Shown: in pieces, positions 32,677 through 43,334 of the stretch
Layout: each line of letters begins with the position of its first letter
How positions within the stretch are numbered: position 1 is the stretch's first letter
Origin: Anomaloglossus baeobatrachus
Taxonomy: Eukaryota > Chordata > Amphibia > Anura > Aromobatidae
DNA: 64,000 nucleotides
Direction of reading: 5' to 3'
NCBI RefSeq assembly: GCF_048569485.1
Contig: NC_134357.1
Location: 64,101,193 to 64,165,192 of the forward strand
The notes under the pieces: generated by a model
Database searches by the model: none
Told to the model about the DNA's origin: nothing
Seen by the model: only the letters and a program-made list of their open reading frames with translations
Program-made: the position numbers and the translations under genes

Positions 32677-33879
32677 TGTGGCGCCCTGGACAAGCCAGGG
32701 GCCACAGAGAACAACACCAACACACCCCACACTCCCAGTCAGGCACACCAAAGTCAGACACAAAACCCTTGTTGCCTTCCTCCAGGGGCTGATGTTCACA
32801 CCGGGGGGGTGGGCCAGGCGGTTGGCCCCGCCCACTGAGGAGTTCACAGTCCTGGAGGCGGGAAAAGCAGAGAGTTCAGTTTTGGAGGTGAAAGTGAGAG
32901 GAAGGAAAGTGGTAGTGGAGCAACTAACTGACAGCATCCGGATGTGTGGCCCGGGCGGTACAGCAAGGTTGGCAGACGGTGGTGACCGTCTGCAGGAGTG
33001 GCCTTTCGGAGTCTACCGTAAGGACCGTGGACGGGCGGTGGCCCGGCGGTATCGGACCGGTACGCAAAGAGAAGTCAGCACCATCTGGCAGGGGCTTACG
33101 GACTCCGGCAAGGCTAGGGGTCGCCGTGAATTTGCCAAATTCGTTAGCGAAGGGGACCTCTTGGGTTTCCTAGCAGTCAAGTCCCGACAGAAGGCAACAG
33201 TTCAACCGTGAGAGGGAAACACAGCCACCGCCAAGGCTACCGTTCCCTGGGCCAGAGCCTGCGGGCAAAAGGGGCTCCTCCAGCCCATATCCAAGCTGGG
33301 GAGTGGGTTACCGGTGGGAACCCATTGGAACCATCTACCGTACATAGGTGCAGGGAAAGGCAGTCACCATCAACCTGCCGGGAGAAACAACACCGCAGCC
33401 GTCTGTGGGACCTGTCCATCCAGCCGTGTGTTTTACCGAGAACTGTGCCCTCATCATTGGCTGAGTGAGTACCACCGTGCCGTGCGGCACAGCGCTGCCC
33501 CCGCGACCCTGCACCTCACCAGGCCCTGTAACCCGCCTGTCATCCATTCCTACCCCATCACCGGGCCCCGGGACAACCAACCCCCTACCCACGGAGGGGA
33601 GAACTAACATCAAAGCTGCTCCCTGTCACCGCTCCCGGGATCCCCTTCCAGAGCAGCGGTGGTGTCACCAATATCACCACAACCGTGGGTGGCGTCTCGG
33701 ACAATATCCAAATCCCCACCATCCAATCCCCACCCTTTTCACTCACGGGCGAGGAGCGCCGCTCGAGTCCCCGGGATCCGGCCCACCGTTCGAGCCACCA
33801 CCGAGCAGCAGTAGCCGCAGCAGCAGCGGCCGGACCCGTGCAGTGAGAGAGCGCAGCGTCCCCTCCTCCGCCCGCGACA
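32677..33879 (+). repeat. 3' LTR of the cold-shock-domain element
   Basis: About 1203 bp, paired with 29649-30848 at about 97% identity by eye. Confidence 0.92.
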
Positions 33880-34097
33880 CTGCCCACTCGATGTAAATTA
33901 GTTATACGAAGTTAGTATCACTTATCTACCAAATTCCCATGAATATGGTTATTTGCTATGTATTGTACTACTGTTACTTTGGTTATATTTTATATGTTAA
34001 GTTTTTTTTCTCACCATTATGACTATTGCCATACCTTAAATCTGTTCATGAAGGTTGCAACTCCGATGATAAAGACAGACATGATTGGCGCCAGTAA

Positions 34098-34749
34098 GGG
34101 GTGCTTCACACACAGCGAGATCGCTGCTGAGATCGCTGCTGAGTCACGGTTTTTGTGACGCAGCAGTGACCTCATTAGCGATCTCGCTGTGTGTGACACT
34201 GAGCAGCGATCTGGCCCCTGCTGTGAGATCGCTGCTCGTTACACACAGCCCTGGTTCGTTTTTTTATTGTTGCTCTCCCGCTGATAAACACACATCGCTG
34301 TGTGTGACAGCGAGAGAACAACAATCCTGAATGTGCAGGGAGCAAGAGCCGGCGTCTGACAGCCTGCGGTAAGCTGTAACGAAGTTAAACATCGGGTAAC
34401 CAAGGTGGTTACCCGATATTTACCTTCGTTACCAGCCTCCGCCGCTCTCACGCTGCCAGCGCCGGCTCCCAGCTCTCTGCACATGTGGGGCAGTATACAT
34501 CGGGTAATTAACCCGATGTGTACTGTAGCTAGGAGAGCAGGGAGCCAGCGCTAAGCAGCGTGCGCGGCCCCCTGCTCTCTGCACATGTTGCAGCACAGCG
34601 ACGCGTGTCGTTATGATCGCTGCTTCGGCTGCTGTGTTTGACAGCTAAGCAGCAATCATAACAGCGACTTACAAGGTCGCTGTTACGTCACAGAAAATGG
34701 TGACGTAACAGCGACGTCGTTGTCGCTGTCGCTATGTGTGAACCCAGCT
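34098..34749. mobile_element. Harbinger-like MITE in the L1 spacer
   Basis: 652 bp. TAA is present at both edges (34095-34097, 34750-34752). It starts GGGGTGCTTCACACACAGCG and ends GCTATGTGTGAACCCAGCT. The body, with GTGTGACAGCGAGAGA and CATCGGGTAA words, is closely related to the MITE at 63604. No coding capacity. Confidence 0.78.
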
Positions 34750-34787
34750 TAAGTCTTTAGTGTCTCAGATAGCTCCTTAACTCCATT

Positions 34788-35537
34788 ATGGCCTTTAGAG
34801 TATTGTCCCATAATTTTAGAGGCTTTAACAGCCCACAGAAGAGACGGCGGGCCTTCCTAGATTATATGCGCCATAAACCAGATGTTCTATTTCTTCAAGA
34901 GACCCACTTCTCCATGTCTTCACAACCTAAATATTTCCACGCCCAATACAATAGATTTTTTATTTCAGCTAATGTTACGAACAATAGGGGGAATATGATC
35001 TGTCTGCATAACTCTTTCCCACTGCAGGTCCTGGGGTCATATTCTGATAATGAGGGCAGCTTTGTAGCAATTTGGGGAAATGTATACTCCAAAAGAGTTT
35101 GTTTTATCAGTAGCTACTCCCCGCCCTCACAACAAATACACTCCCTTAGAGCAGTATCTAAATGGCTACTGATGGTGGAGTTTGACACCTTAATCTGGGG
35201 GGGTGACCTCAACTTAACCCTTAACACTGCGATTGATAGCTCCACGTCTAGAAGGTCAGATATCTCAAAATCAGTTAGAAGAGTACTCAAGGCAATTATG
35301 AAAAAGCACACATTGACAAATACATGGAGGGAGTCAAATGGAACAGTAAGAGGGTATACATACTTCTCCTCAGCCCATCAGTCATATTCGAGAATAGACT
35401 ATATAATGACTAACTCGATGAACTTACCGGCTTTACTTTACTCTAGACATATCCCCTCTGCATGGTCAGACCATGACTGCGTACTATCATTTTTTAAATT
35501 GGACTTTGCAGCATCCCGAGTGTACAGATGGAGACTA
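34788..35537 (+). pseudogene. L1 ORF2 endonuclease domain (APE type)
   Basis: An open 250-codon block from the ORF2 ATG. The apurinic-endonuclease motifs are in order: SHNFRGFNSPQKRR, LFLQETHF (catalytic Glu), SSYSPPSQ, IWGGDLNLTL (Asp and Asn), YSRIDYIM, and WSDHDCV (Asp-His). This domain nicks the target DNA to start L1 insertion. All key residues are present; the frame stops being L1 at the TA-target element. Confidence 0.92.
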
Positions 35538-36650
35538 CCGTATTTTTCCGACTATAAGACGCACCGGACCATAAGACGCACCCTGGTTTTAGAGAAGGAA
35601 AATAGAAAAATAAAATTTTAAGCAAAAAATGTGGTCATGACACACTGTTATGGGGCGAGGATCTGCTGCTGACACTATTATGGGGGTAATATCCCCAAAT
35701 TCTCTACTAAGGTACCCCATCCTGGTAATGATCCTCCTGCCTTGTGGATATATTTATGTTCCTCATCCTGGTATAGCCCCATCTTGCTATATACTGCATC
35801 CTGGTATGTGCTCCCATCCTGCTATATACGCCATCATCCTGCTCATATACGCCATCATCCTGCTCATATACCCCCATCATCCTGCTCATATACCCCCATC
35901 ATCCTGCTCATATACCCCCATCATGCTGCAATATGCCATCATCCTGTTCATATATCCCATCATCCTGCTCATATACCCCCATCCTGCGACACACACAAAA
36001 AAATAAATAAACGTTTACACTCACCTTTCCTCGTTCCACGCAGCGTCGCTCCTTCTCCTGTCTGTGCCGGCAGTGCTGTGTTGAGCCGGCCACGTTCCCT
36101 GCAGCACTGCGATGTATTGTCCTCCAGTCTGCCGGCGCGGCTGTGAAGACACACGTGCGCACAGCGAAGACGTCATCGCTGTGAGCACCGCTAGTCTCCA
36201 GCCCACACAGCGCGGCAGGCAGACTGGAGGATATCGCGATGCTGCAGGGGAATGGTGAGTACACTGATTCACTGCACCCCGCGCTGATGATGATGATGCG
36301 CGGGCGGCAGTGAATACAGCTGAGCATGATCACTCCAGGCTGTAGTTGCCAGGGGTGATCACTGCCGGCTGTTAATTATGCGTGCGTCCCCGCCCATCAT
36401 CCCGCCCACCTATCAGCCCTGGCTTCAGCGCTGAGAGATGGGCGGGAGGATGAGCGTGCATATGTAATGAGCGGGCCCACGTGGTCACGGCAGGCGCTGC
36501 TGCTGCCTGCTCGTGCCCCCGATGGCCCGCTCCACTGCAGCACCCTCATTCCCCGCAGCCATGCCCTACATTCAGAGCATTAGACGCACCCCCTACTTTC
36601 CCCCAACATTTGGGGGAAAAAAAGTGCGTCTTATGGTCCGAAAAATACGG
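35538..36650. mobile_element. TA-target DNA transposon relative (CCGTATTTTTC termini), non-autonomous
   Basis: 1113 bp with inverted ends CCGTATTTTTCCGACTATAA and the reverse complement of TTATGGTCCGAAAAATACGG, TA on both sides (35536-35537, 36651-36652). The next inner words AAGACGCACC also mirror each other. A TA duplication suggests a Tc1/mariner-like mechanism, but no transposase is present. An internal minisatellite lies at 35770-35990. A diverged second copy is at 60275-60859. Confidence 0.8.
35770..35990. repeat. ATC-rich minisatellite, about 23-bp unit
   Basis: Around ten irregular copies of CATCATCCTGCTCATATACCC. Confidence 0.8.
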
Positions 36651-37330
36651 TAAATGAGTCCCTGGTAACTAATCAGGAGATAAAAACACAAATAGATGAC
36701 GATCTGACAACCTACTTTAATACCAACCAAAATGCAGAAACCAATGCGGGTACCCTCTGGCTAGCACACAAAGTTTATCACTGGCTCCTTCATCAAAATT
36801 GCATCCTCAAAAAAGAAAGAAAGAAATTTTGCCCAAAGGGAATTGGAGACCACCCTATTAAAACTGGAAACAGCAAACCAAGCACACCCCACCCTACATC
36901 TCTCCAAACGCATATCTGATGTTAAACTTCAACTACAAACTTTACTAACGACAAAAACTGAACAGGCAATAAGATAGACCCAAGCAACATATTATAAACT
37001 CCCCAATAAGATGGATAAGCTACTAGCCAAGAAACTTAGAGATAAAGAAAAGCTTAACTTCGTGTATACACTAAATGATAAACAAGGAAGTCAAACTTCT
37101 AACCCTGATAAAGTATACCAGCTCTTCCTTAATATCTATCAGTCCCTCTATACACAACCGACTCCAGCTTCTATGTCTGAGATAGTTCATTTTTTAAACT
37201 CCATAAATCATTCCCTCAACATTTTGCAGCATCATTCCAAGGTAAGATATCACAGGAGGAAGTAGAAAAGGCGGTTACAAAATTAAAGCCCCATAAGGCT
37301 CCGGGCCCAGATGGTCTTTGTGCAATCTAG

Positions 37331-38513
37331 TGTCGCGGGTGGAGGAGGGGACGCTGCGCTCTCCCACTGCTCGGGTCCGGCTGCGGCTGCTGCTCGGTGG
37401 TGGCTCGAGCGGTGGGCCGAATCCCGGGGACTCGAGCGGCGTTCCTCGCCCGTGAGTGAAAAGGGGGGATTTGATTGTGGGGATTTGATATTGTCCGTGA
37501 CGCCACCCACGGTTGTGGTGAGATTGGTGACACCACCGCTGCTCTGGACGGGGATCCCGGGAGCGATGACAGGGAGTAGCCTGGATGTTAGTTCTCCCCT
37601 CCGTGGGTAGGGGGTTGGTTGTCCCGGGGCCCGGTGAGGGGGTAGGGATGGATGGCAAGCGGGTTACGGGGCCTGGTGAGGTGCAGGGTCGTGGGGGCAG
37701 CGCTGTGCCGCACGGCACGGTGGTACTCACTCAGCCAATGATGAACACAGAGTCTCCGGTAAAACAAACGGCTGGATGGACGGGTCACACAGACGGCTGC
37801 GGTGTTTCTCCTCCCGGCAGGTTGGTGGTGACTGCCTTTCCCTGCACCTGTGTAGTGTGTACGGTTCCAATGGGTTCCCACCAGTAACCCGCTCCCAAGC
37901 TTGGATATGAGCTGAAGGAGCCCCTTTTGCCCGCAGGCTCTGGCCCTGGGAACTTTAGCCTTGGCGGTGACTGTGTTTCCCTCTCTCGGTTGGACTGTTG
38001 CCTTCTGTCAGGACTTGGCTGCTGGGAAACCCAGGAGGTTCCCTTCGCTAACGGATTTGACAAATTGCACGGCGACTCCAAGCCTTGTCGGGGTCCGTAA
38101 GACCCTGCCGGATGGTGCTGGCTTCTCTTTGCGTACCGGTCCGGTACCGCCGGGCCACCGCCCGTCCACGGTCCTTACGGCTAGCTCCAATAAGCCTCTC
38201 CTGCAGACAGTCACCACCGTCTGCCAACCTTGCTGATCCGTCCGGGCCACACACCCGGACCAACTTCAGGCTCCTCAACTGCCACTTCCCTCCTCTCACT
38301 TTCACCTCAAAACTCATCTGCCTGCTTTTCCCGCCTCCAGGACTGTGAACTCCTCGGTGGGCGGGACCAACTGCCTGGCCCACCCCCTGGTATGGACATC
38401 AGCCCCTGGAGGAAGGCAACAAGGGTTTTTGTCTGACTTTGGTGTGCCTGACCGGGAGTGTGGGGTGTGTTGGTGTTGTGCTTGTGACGACCTGGCTTGT
38501 CCAGGGCGCCACA
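37331..38513 (-). mobile_element. Solo LTR of the cold-shock-domain element family
   Basis: 1183 bp, reverse-orientation relative of the LTRs of 29649-33879: it starts TGTCGCGGGTGGAGG and ends CCAGGGCGCCACA. CTAG flanks both sides (37327-37330, 38514-38517); a fifth base T may have been lost on the left. It interrupts the L1 reverse transcriptase just after the KAPGPDGL motif. Clearly more diverged from the two LTRs of 29649-33879 than they are from one another. Confidence 0.85.
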
Positions 38514-38517
38514 CTAG

Positions 38518-39166
38518 TACAAACATTTTTTCCATATACTAAAGCCCCATGCTCTAAAAATATTTAATGATATCCTAGAGGGACAGACAATGCCTCCAGA
38601 GATTTTACTAGCTCACATAACGGTCATCCCAAAACCCAAAAAAGAGCCCCCACAGGTTAAAAATTACAGACCTATTTCGCTTTTAAATGTGGACTTGAAG
38701 TTCTTCACATCTATACTAGCAAATAGAATCAATAAGGGATTACAATCACTCATCCATCCAGACCAGGTTGGATTTATACCCTCCCGTCTGGCCCCAGTTA
38801 ACATTCGGAAAAATGTAAATATCATCCATCACGCCAACAAATCTAATTCTCCATTGCTACTACTTGCGCTCGATATAGAGAAGGCTTTTGACTCAGTAGT
38901 TTGGCCTTACTTGTATAGAGTACTAACTAAAATGGGTTTTACTCCAAACTTTATCCGCACTATTCACTTATTATACAACAACGTCAAAGCCTATCTAAAT
39001 CTTCCCAGCACAGCCCCGCAACCTATCTGCATTGAACGAGGCACCAGGCAGGGATGCCCATTATCGCCTGCTTTATTTGCCTTGGCGATGGAACCTTTAG
39101 CTCAGACTATACGGGAACACCCTGACATAGGCGGATATAAGATAGGGCCGAAGAAGTATAAACTAA
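38518..39166 (+). pseudogene. L1 ORF2 reverse transcriptase domain
   Basis: L1 reverse transcriptase core: VIPKPKKEP, NYRPISLLNVDLK, HPDQVGFIPSR, ALDIEKAFDSV (first catalytic Asp), then RGTRQGCPLSPALFALAMEPL. The catalytic Tyr/Leu-Ala-Asp-Asp block (LLADDLLL) lies at about 39745-39768, beyond a MITE. Before the solo LTR, at about 37260-37320, the motif KPHKAPGPDGL is visible. This module copies L1 RNA at the nicked target. Confidence 0.92.
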
Positions 39167-39738
39167 AACGGGCTTTACACGCTGTGATATTGGTACTGAT
39201 AACGCTAGCGTGTGTACCTGCCCCCATCGTTTGTGCGACACGGGCAAATCGCTGCCCGTCGCGCACAAAATTGCGCACCCCCGTCACATGGACTTACCTG
39301 TCCTGCGACGTAGCTCTGGCCGTCGATCTGCCTCTTTTCTAAGGGGGCGGGTCTTGCGGCATCACAGCGACATCACACGGCAGGCGTCCAATATAAGCGG
39401 AGGGGCAGAGATGAACGGGACGCAAACATCCCGCCCACCTCCTTCCTTCCACATTGCCGGTGGAGGCAGTTAAGGAGATGTTCTTCACTCCTGCGGTGTC
39501 ACACACAGCGATGTGTGCTGCCGCAGGAACGAGGAACAACATCGTTAATTAGAAGAGAACGATTTTTTGTTTTAGGATGACCTCTCCGCGGCAAACGATT
39601 TTGGCCGCTTTTGCGTCCGTTTTAGGTTGCAGAGAAGTGTCACACGCTGTGATATCGTTAATGACGCCGGATGTGCGTCACTAACGACGTGACCCCGACG
39701 ATAAATCATTAACAATATCGTAGCGTGTAAAGCCCCCT
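39167..39738. mobile_element. Harbinger-like MITE in the L1 reverse transcriptase
   Basis: 572 bp with termini CGGGCTTTACACGCTGTGAT and the mirror of CGTAGCGTGTAAAGCCCCC, flanked by TAA (39164-39166, 39739-39741). Removing it restores the L1 codons KYKL-SLLADD, so the target copy is certain. Confidence 0.85.
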
Positions 39739-39825
39739 TAAGTCTACTTGCTGATGACCTACTGTTGACACTGATGAACCCACACATCTCTCTCCCAAGC
39801 CTTTTTGAATTACTAACAGATTTGA

Positions 39826-40092
39826 CCACGGGGGAACACTATTCTCCTTAAGGAGACTTTGCAAGCCAGTCTGGCTGCCAAGTAAGGGGACTTATAGCTG
39901 CCACGCCCCTCTAAGAAATATTCAAATTGTCTCTCCAGTAAAGGAGACAAACTCTAGCACAGCGCCACCTATTGGAAGTAGCGATCCTAAAAGTCACAAG
40001 TGGATTTTTAACAATCCTTTGCAATATGACTCAGGATATATAAGCCAGATCAGAATCCCAATTTGCAGACACGGTGTTTCGGGGTGCTTGAT
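39826..40092. mobile_element. Unclassified 267-bp insertion with 8-bp target duplication
   Basis: AGATTTGA flanks it on both sides (39818-39825, 40093-40100). It contains CAGCGCCACCTATTGGAAG and CACGGTGTTTCGGGGTGC, words that look like a dispersed repeat, but no tRNA-like box A/B or clear inverted termini, so it is neither clearly a SINE nor clearly hAT. Confidence 0.5.
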
Positions 40093-40190
40093 AGATTTGA
40101 ATCACTATTGGGCCTTAAGGTGAACATAGATAAGACAGAAGCTCTTTTTCTGAACACCCCATCAAAAACCCAGAACACTATTCTCTCTAA

Positions 40191-40647
40191 AGCTGGGTTT
40201 ACACACTGCAACATCGCAAAGGACATCGCTGTAACGTCACCGGTTTTGTGACGTAACAGCGACCTCCCTAAGTCTCTGTTGAGTCGCTGGTGAGCTGTCA
40301 AACAGGCAAACCTGGCCAACAACTCAACAGCGATCCGGACCTGCAGAGCGACCTAGCTGGTTGTTGGGGACATTGATAAGCAGCTTTTTGAAAGGGAAGT
40401 TGCTAACAAAGTCACTGCAAAGTCTTTCACACACTGAAACTTTGTAGCGATGCATGCTGCACAGCGGGAAACAAAGGACCTAGGAATGGTCCTGAACGAT
40501 TTGTAGCGATCAGCAACTTCACAGCAGGGGCCAGGTCGCTGATAGGTTTCACACACTGCAACATCGCAAACAACATCGCTATTGCGTCACAAAACCGGTG
40601 ACGTTACAGCGATGTCGTTTGAGATGTTGCAGTGTGTAAACCCAGCT
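40191..40647. mobile_element. Harbinger-like MITE in L1 ORF2
   Basis: 457 bp, perfect inverted tips AGCTGGGTTTACACACTGCA and the mirror of TGCAGTGTGTAAACCCAGCT, in a TA-rich target (exact duplication ambiguous, 2-3 bp). Long stretches of the two halves pair with each other. Confidence 0.82.
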
Positions 40648-40650
40648 TTA

Positions 40651-42006
40651 CTTCAAATTTCAGAAGCAATCTCAATACATCCCGTATCTAGGAGTCAACT
40701 TAACTAACCATTAGAACACCTTATTTAAATGGAACCTAAATTCCCTCATTCATCAAATGCTACAAGACTTTAGAAAGTGGTCCCTGCCCTCTGTCTCCTT
40801 TTTGGGTGGAGTTCACGCGGTAAAGATGGTTACCCTCCCGAGGTTTTTATATTTATTCTGATATTTGCCTGTTCCACTACCACACAGCATGTTCGTAAGA
40901 ATACACAAAGAAATCGCTAAATTCATTTGGAATAACAAGAGGGCAAGAATTGCGCAATACACTCTCTTCCGCCGTAAGCGCTGGGGTGGTGTGTCTCTTC
41001 CTAACTTCTCCCTTTACCATAAGGCCGCTCAGTTCGCCCAGATCTCCACTGTCATGATGGATAGCATAACTCCTAGATGGGTGGGCTTAGAAAATAATTT
41101 GCTGGCCCCCTATACATTAAGTAGTCTATTATGGATGACGGGCCTATTGCCCCTAAAGATGGCACAAACATCCCCTTTTTCTTATAATATGGTTAGAATG
41201 TGGAGGACAAGCAGATTCCAATATAAGCTACAAACAATCCCGTCACCACTTCTTAGCCTGTTCCATAATCCGATGTTTTTACCGGGGGTTACCTCCAGTG
41301 CGTTCTCCTGGTGGAAAGACAAGGGGATAACCCGTTTACATCATCTGGCCCCATTGTTCAACTTATATTCTAAGGCTGAACTGGTAGATAAGCTCTCACC
41401 GCCGGGGGAAGAGTTATTTAGAATTGAGCAGGTCTACCACTTTGTGCGCACAATGATGAAGGAAGAAAAACACTGAACCCAACGTCTTTTGAGAGAGCAT
41501 GCATTTTTGACCCAGGAGGGAAAGGCATAATATCAATGATGTAAAATATCTTAAACCGTCCTGAGCTAAATCTTAAACTGAAGGTAATGGACCAGTGGGA
41601 GGAAGACTTGGGTGTGACAATGACTCGAGAAAGGTGGAGAAATTGCTACGAAAACATTACTAGAGGTAGCAACCAGGTCTCTTTAACGGAAACATCCATC
41701 AAAGTTTTTCACAGGGCATACCAAGTACCAGCCTTACTAAGCAAAATATACCCAGGGGTCACGGATCGCTGCTTTCAGGGTTGCGGTCAGAAAGGCGATA
41801 TAGCTCACATTTGGTGGGCTTGTCCAGTGGTGGCAAACTTTTGGAGGGAAATTGCCTCTATTATAAGTAATTTCACCGATAGCCTCAGAATTAGCTCACC
41901 TGAGGTTCTCTTGCTGGGCGATAAACCCAGTGGGATATCTAACAAATGCTACAGGTTGATCTCGTATATTACCTTGGCAGCCAAAATTTATATTGCTAGC
42001 CAATGA
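40651..42006 (+). pseudogene. L1 ORF2 C-terminal region
   Basis: Two open blocks, 40865-41476 and 41587-42006, separated by about 110 bp with stops. The first has the L1 thumb signature FIWNNKRARIAQ and GGVSLPNFSLYHKAAQ; the second has the cysteine/histidine cluster CFQGCGQKGDIAHIWWACP, typical of the L1 C-terminus. Function in retrotransposition is known to require this region, although its exact job is unclear. Confidence 0.85.
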
Positions 42007-42580
42007 AAGTCTCCTGCCTTGTCAAAAGCTGTAGCTATACAGAGAATCAACACTATTATGTTATATGAAATAATTGAAGCAGTAAAAAGCGATACCTCTG
42101 ATCAATTCCACGCGTTCTAGGACCCCTGGATTCACTACCACCTCCCTGGTGCTACCCGAGAAATCATTTCGATTGCCATGTAAATTGCAATCTTTCTGGT
42201 AATATCTGAAGACCACTCCTTATTCCATTATAATTATAAATGAGCTGCTTTTCTTTCTTTTTTTTTTTAATTGGAGAAGTGCAACCTGACCTAACCCTTC
42301 TCATTTGTCATTTCTTATATATGTTGAAGTTTTTTGTTTTTTTTTCCTTACCTTAATTGTTTATTATTGATTCTACTGAACTTGAGTTACTCACGGAATT
42401 AATATACTAGTTGGTACAGACCATTACTAAGAAGGCTTAATGTCTAGAATATGACCATCAATCAATGGAGACATTTGTTGTTAAATTAGAATGTTTTCGC
42501 TGAGACTTATGTCTCTATTGTTAATGTACCTTGATGATTTCAGTTGCTATATGAATAACTCAATAAAAATCGTTGAAACT
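42007..42580 (+). other. L1 3' UTR
   Basis: Non-coding and AT-rich. It ends with CAATAAAAATCGTTGAAACT immediately before the right target duplication; an AATAAA lies at 42562-42567. Confidence 0.8.
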
Positions 42581-42597
42581 AAAATTTATCAAAGTTG
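42581..42597. repeat. L1 target-site duplication, right copy
   Basis: Exact repeat of 28387-28403. Confidence 0.92.
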
Positions 42598-42740
42598 TTC
42601 AACAAGTTGTTTAAGCGGTTTGATAAATCTGTCAAAGGACTCGTGTAGAGGACCGTATTTTTTGACAAAAGATTAGATCGCACTTCGACCAATGTTATTC
42701 ATTGAGGCCATGGAATTGTCCAATTTTTTCCTCTGACTAA

Positions 42741-43331
42741 GGCGGGCTTTGCACACTACGACATCGCAGGTGCGATGTCGGTGGGGTCAAATTGAAAATG
42801 ACGTACTTCTGGCATCGCATGCGACATCGTAGTGTGTAAAGGCTCGATAATACGATTAACGAGCGCAAAAGCGTCGTAATCGTATCATCGGTGCAGCGTC
42901 GGCGTAATCCATAATTACACTGACGCGACGGTCCGATGTTGTTCCTCGCTCCTGCGGCAGCACACATCGCTGTGTGTGAAGCCGCAGGAGCGAGGAACAT
43001 CTCCTACCGGCGTCACCGCAGCTTCCGTAGGATATGCGGAAGGAAGGAGGTGGGCGGGATGTTTACATCCCACTCATCTCCGCCCCTCCGCTCCTATTGG
43101 CCGCCTGCCGTGTGACGTCGCAGTGACGCCGCACGACCTGCCCCCTTAATAAGGAGGCGGGTCGCCGGCCAGAGCGACGGTCGCAGGACAGGTGAGTCCA
43201 TGTGAAGCTGCCGTAGCGATAATGTTCGCTACGACAGTTATCACAATATATCGCAGCTGCGACGGGGGCGGGGACTATCGCGTGCGACATCGCAGCATCG
43301 GCTTGCGATATCGCAACGTGCAAAGCCCGCC
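42741..43331. mobile_element. Harbinger-like MITE, 591 bp
   Basis: Perfect inverted tips GGCGGGCTTTGCAC and GTGCAAAGCCCGCC, TAA at 42738-42740 and 43332-43334. The right TAA is also the left target of the next MITE. Confidence 0.9.
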
Positions 43332-43334
43332 TAA

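Larger units (their letters stand above)
29649..33879 (+). mobile_element. Non-autonomous LTR retrotransposon carrying a cold-shock-domain ORF
   Basis: LTRs 29649-30848 and 32677-33879 (about 1.2 kb, roughly 3% different by eye) begin TGTGGCGCCC and end CA. A 5-bp duplication CTGCC flanks the element (29644-29648, 33880-33884). The internal region is only 1.83 kb: a primer-binding site at 30852, a TATA-like CTATAAAAGC at 31087, one long ORF (31150-32187), a non-coding stretch, and a polypurine tract at 32661-32676. No protease, reverse transcriptase or integrase is present. Primer site, polypurine tract and LTR tip match the Gypsy element at 2780-10804, so that lineage probably moved it. The structure looks whole for a non-autonomous element; it is older than 2780-10804. 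It lies in the ORF1-ORF2 spacer of the L1. Confidence 0.88.
34788..42006 (+). pseudogene. L1 ORF2 (endonuclease and reverse transcriptase), broken by insertions
   Basis: L1-derived blocks are 34788-35537, 36653-37330, 38518-39166, 39742-39825, 40101-40190 and 40651-42006. Between them lie five later insertions. The first insertion can be removed cleanly: ...RWRL joins NESLV across a single TA, proving a 2-bp target duplication. Independently of insertions the linker has a frameshift near 36830 and a TAG in place of Trp near 36977, the block at 39742-40101 is one base out of frame, and further stops lie near 40690-40720 and 41475-41586. The copy therefore cannot make a full ORF2 protein. Order of domains and motifs are those of L1-group LINEs. 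Confidence 0.9.
28404..42580 (+). mobile_element. Full-length L1-type LINE with seven nested insertions
   Basis: A 17-bp duplication flanks the element. Subtracting nested elements (29649-33879, 34098-34749, 35538-36650, 37331-38513, 39167-39738, 39826-40092, 40191-40647, each with its target duplication) leaves about 5.7 kb, the expected L1 size. The parts are a short 5' UTR, ORF1, a spacer, ORF2 (endonuclease, reverse transcriptase, C-terminal zinc-binding region) and a 3' UTR ending CAATAAAAATCGTTGAAACT with no long poly(A) tail. ORF1 is intact, while ORF2 has several stops and frameshifts besides the insertions, so the copy is dead. Confidence 0.92.

Noticed and set aside
39826-40092. tRNA-derived SINE
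   Set aside because: No box A/B promoter pair, no tail repeat; the 8-bp duplication is also short for a LINE-mobilised SINE.
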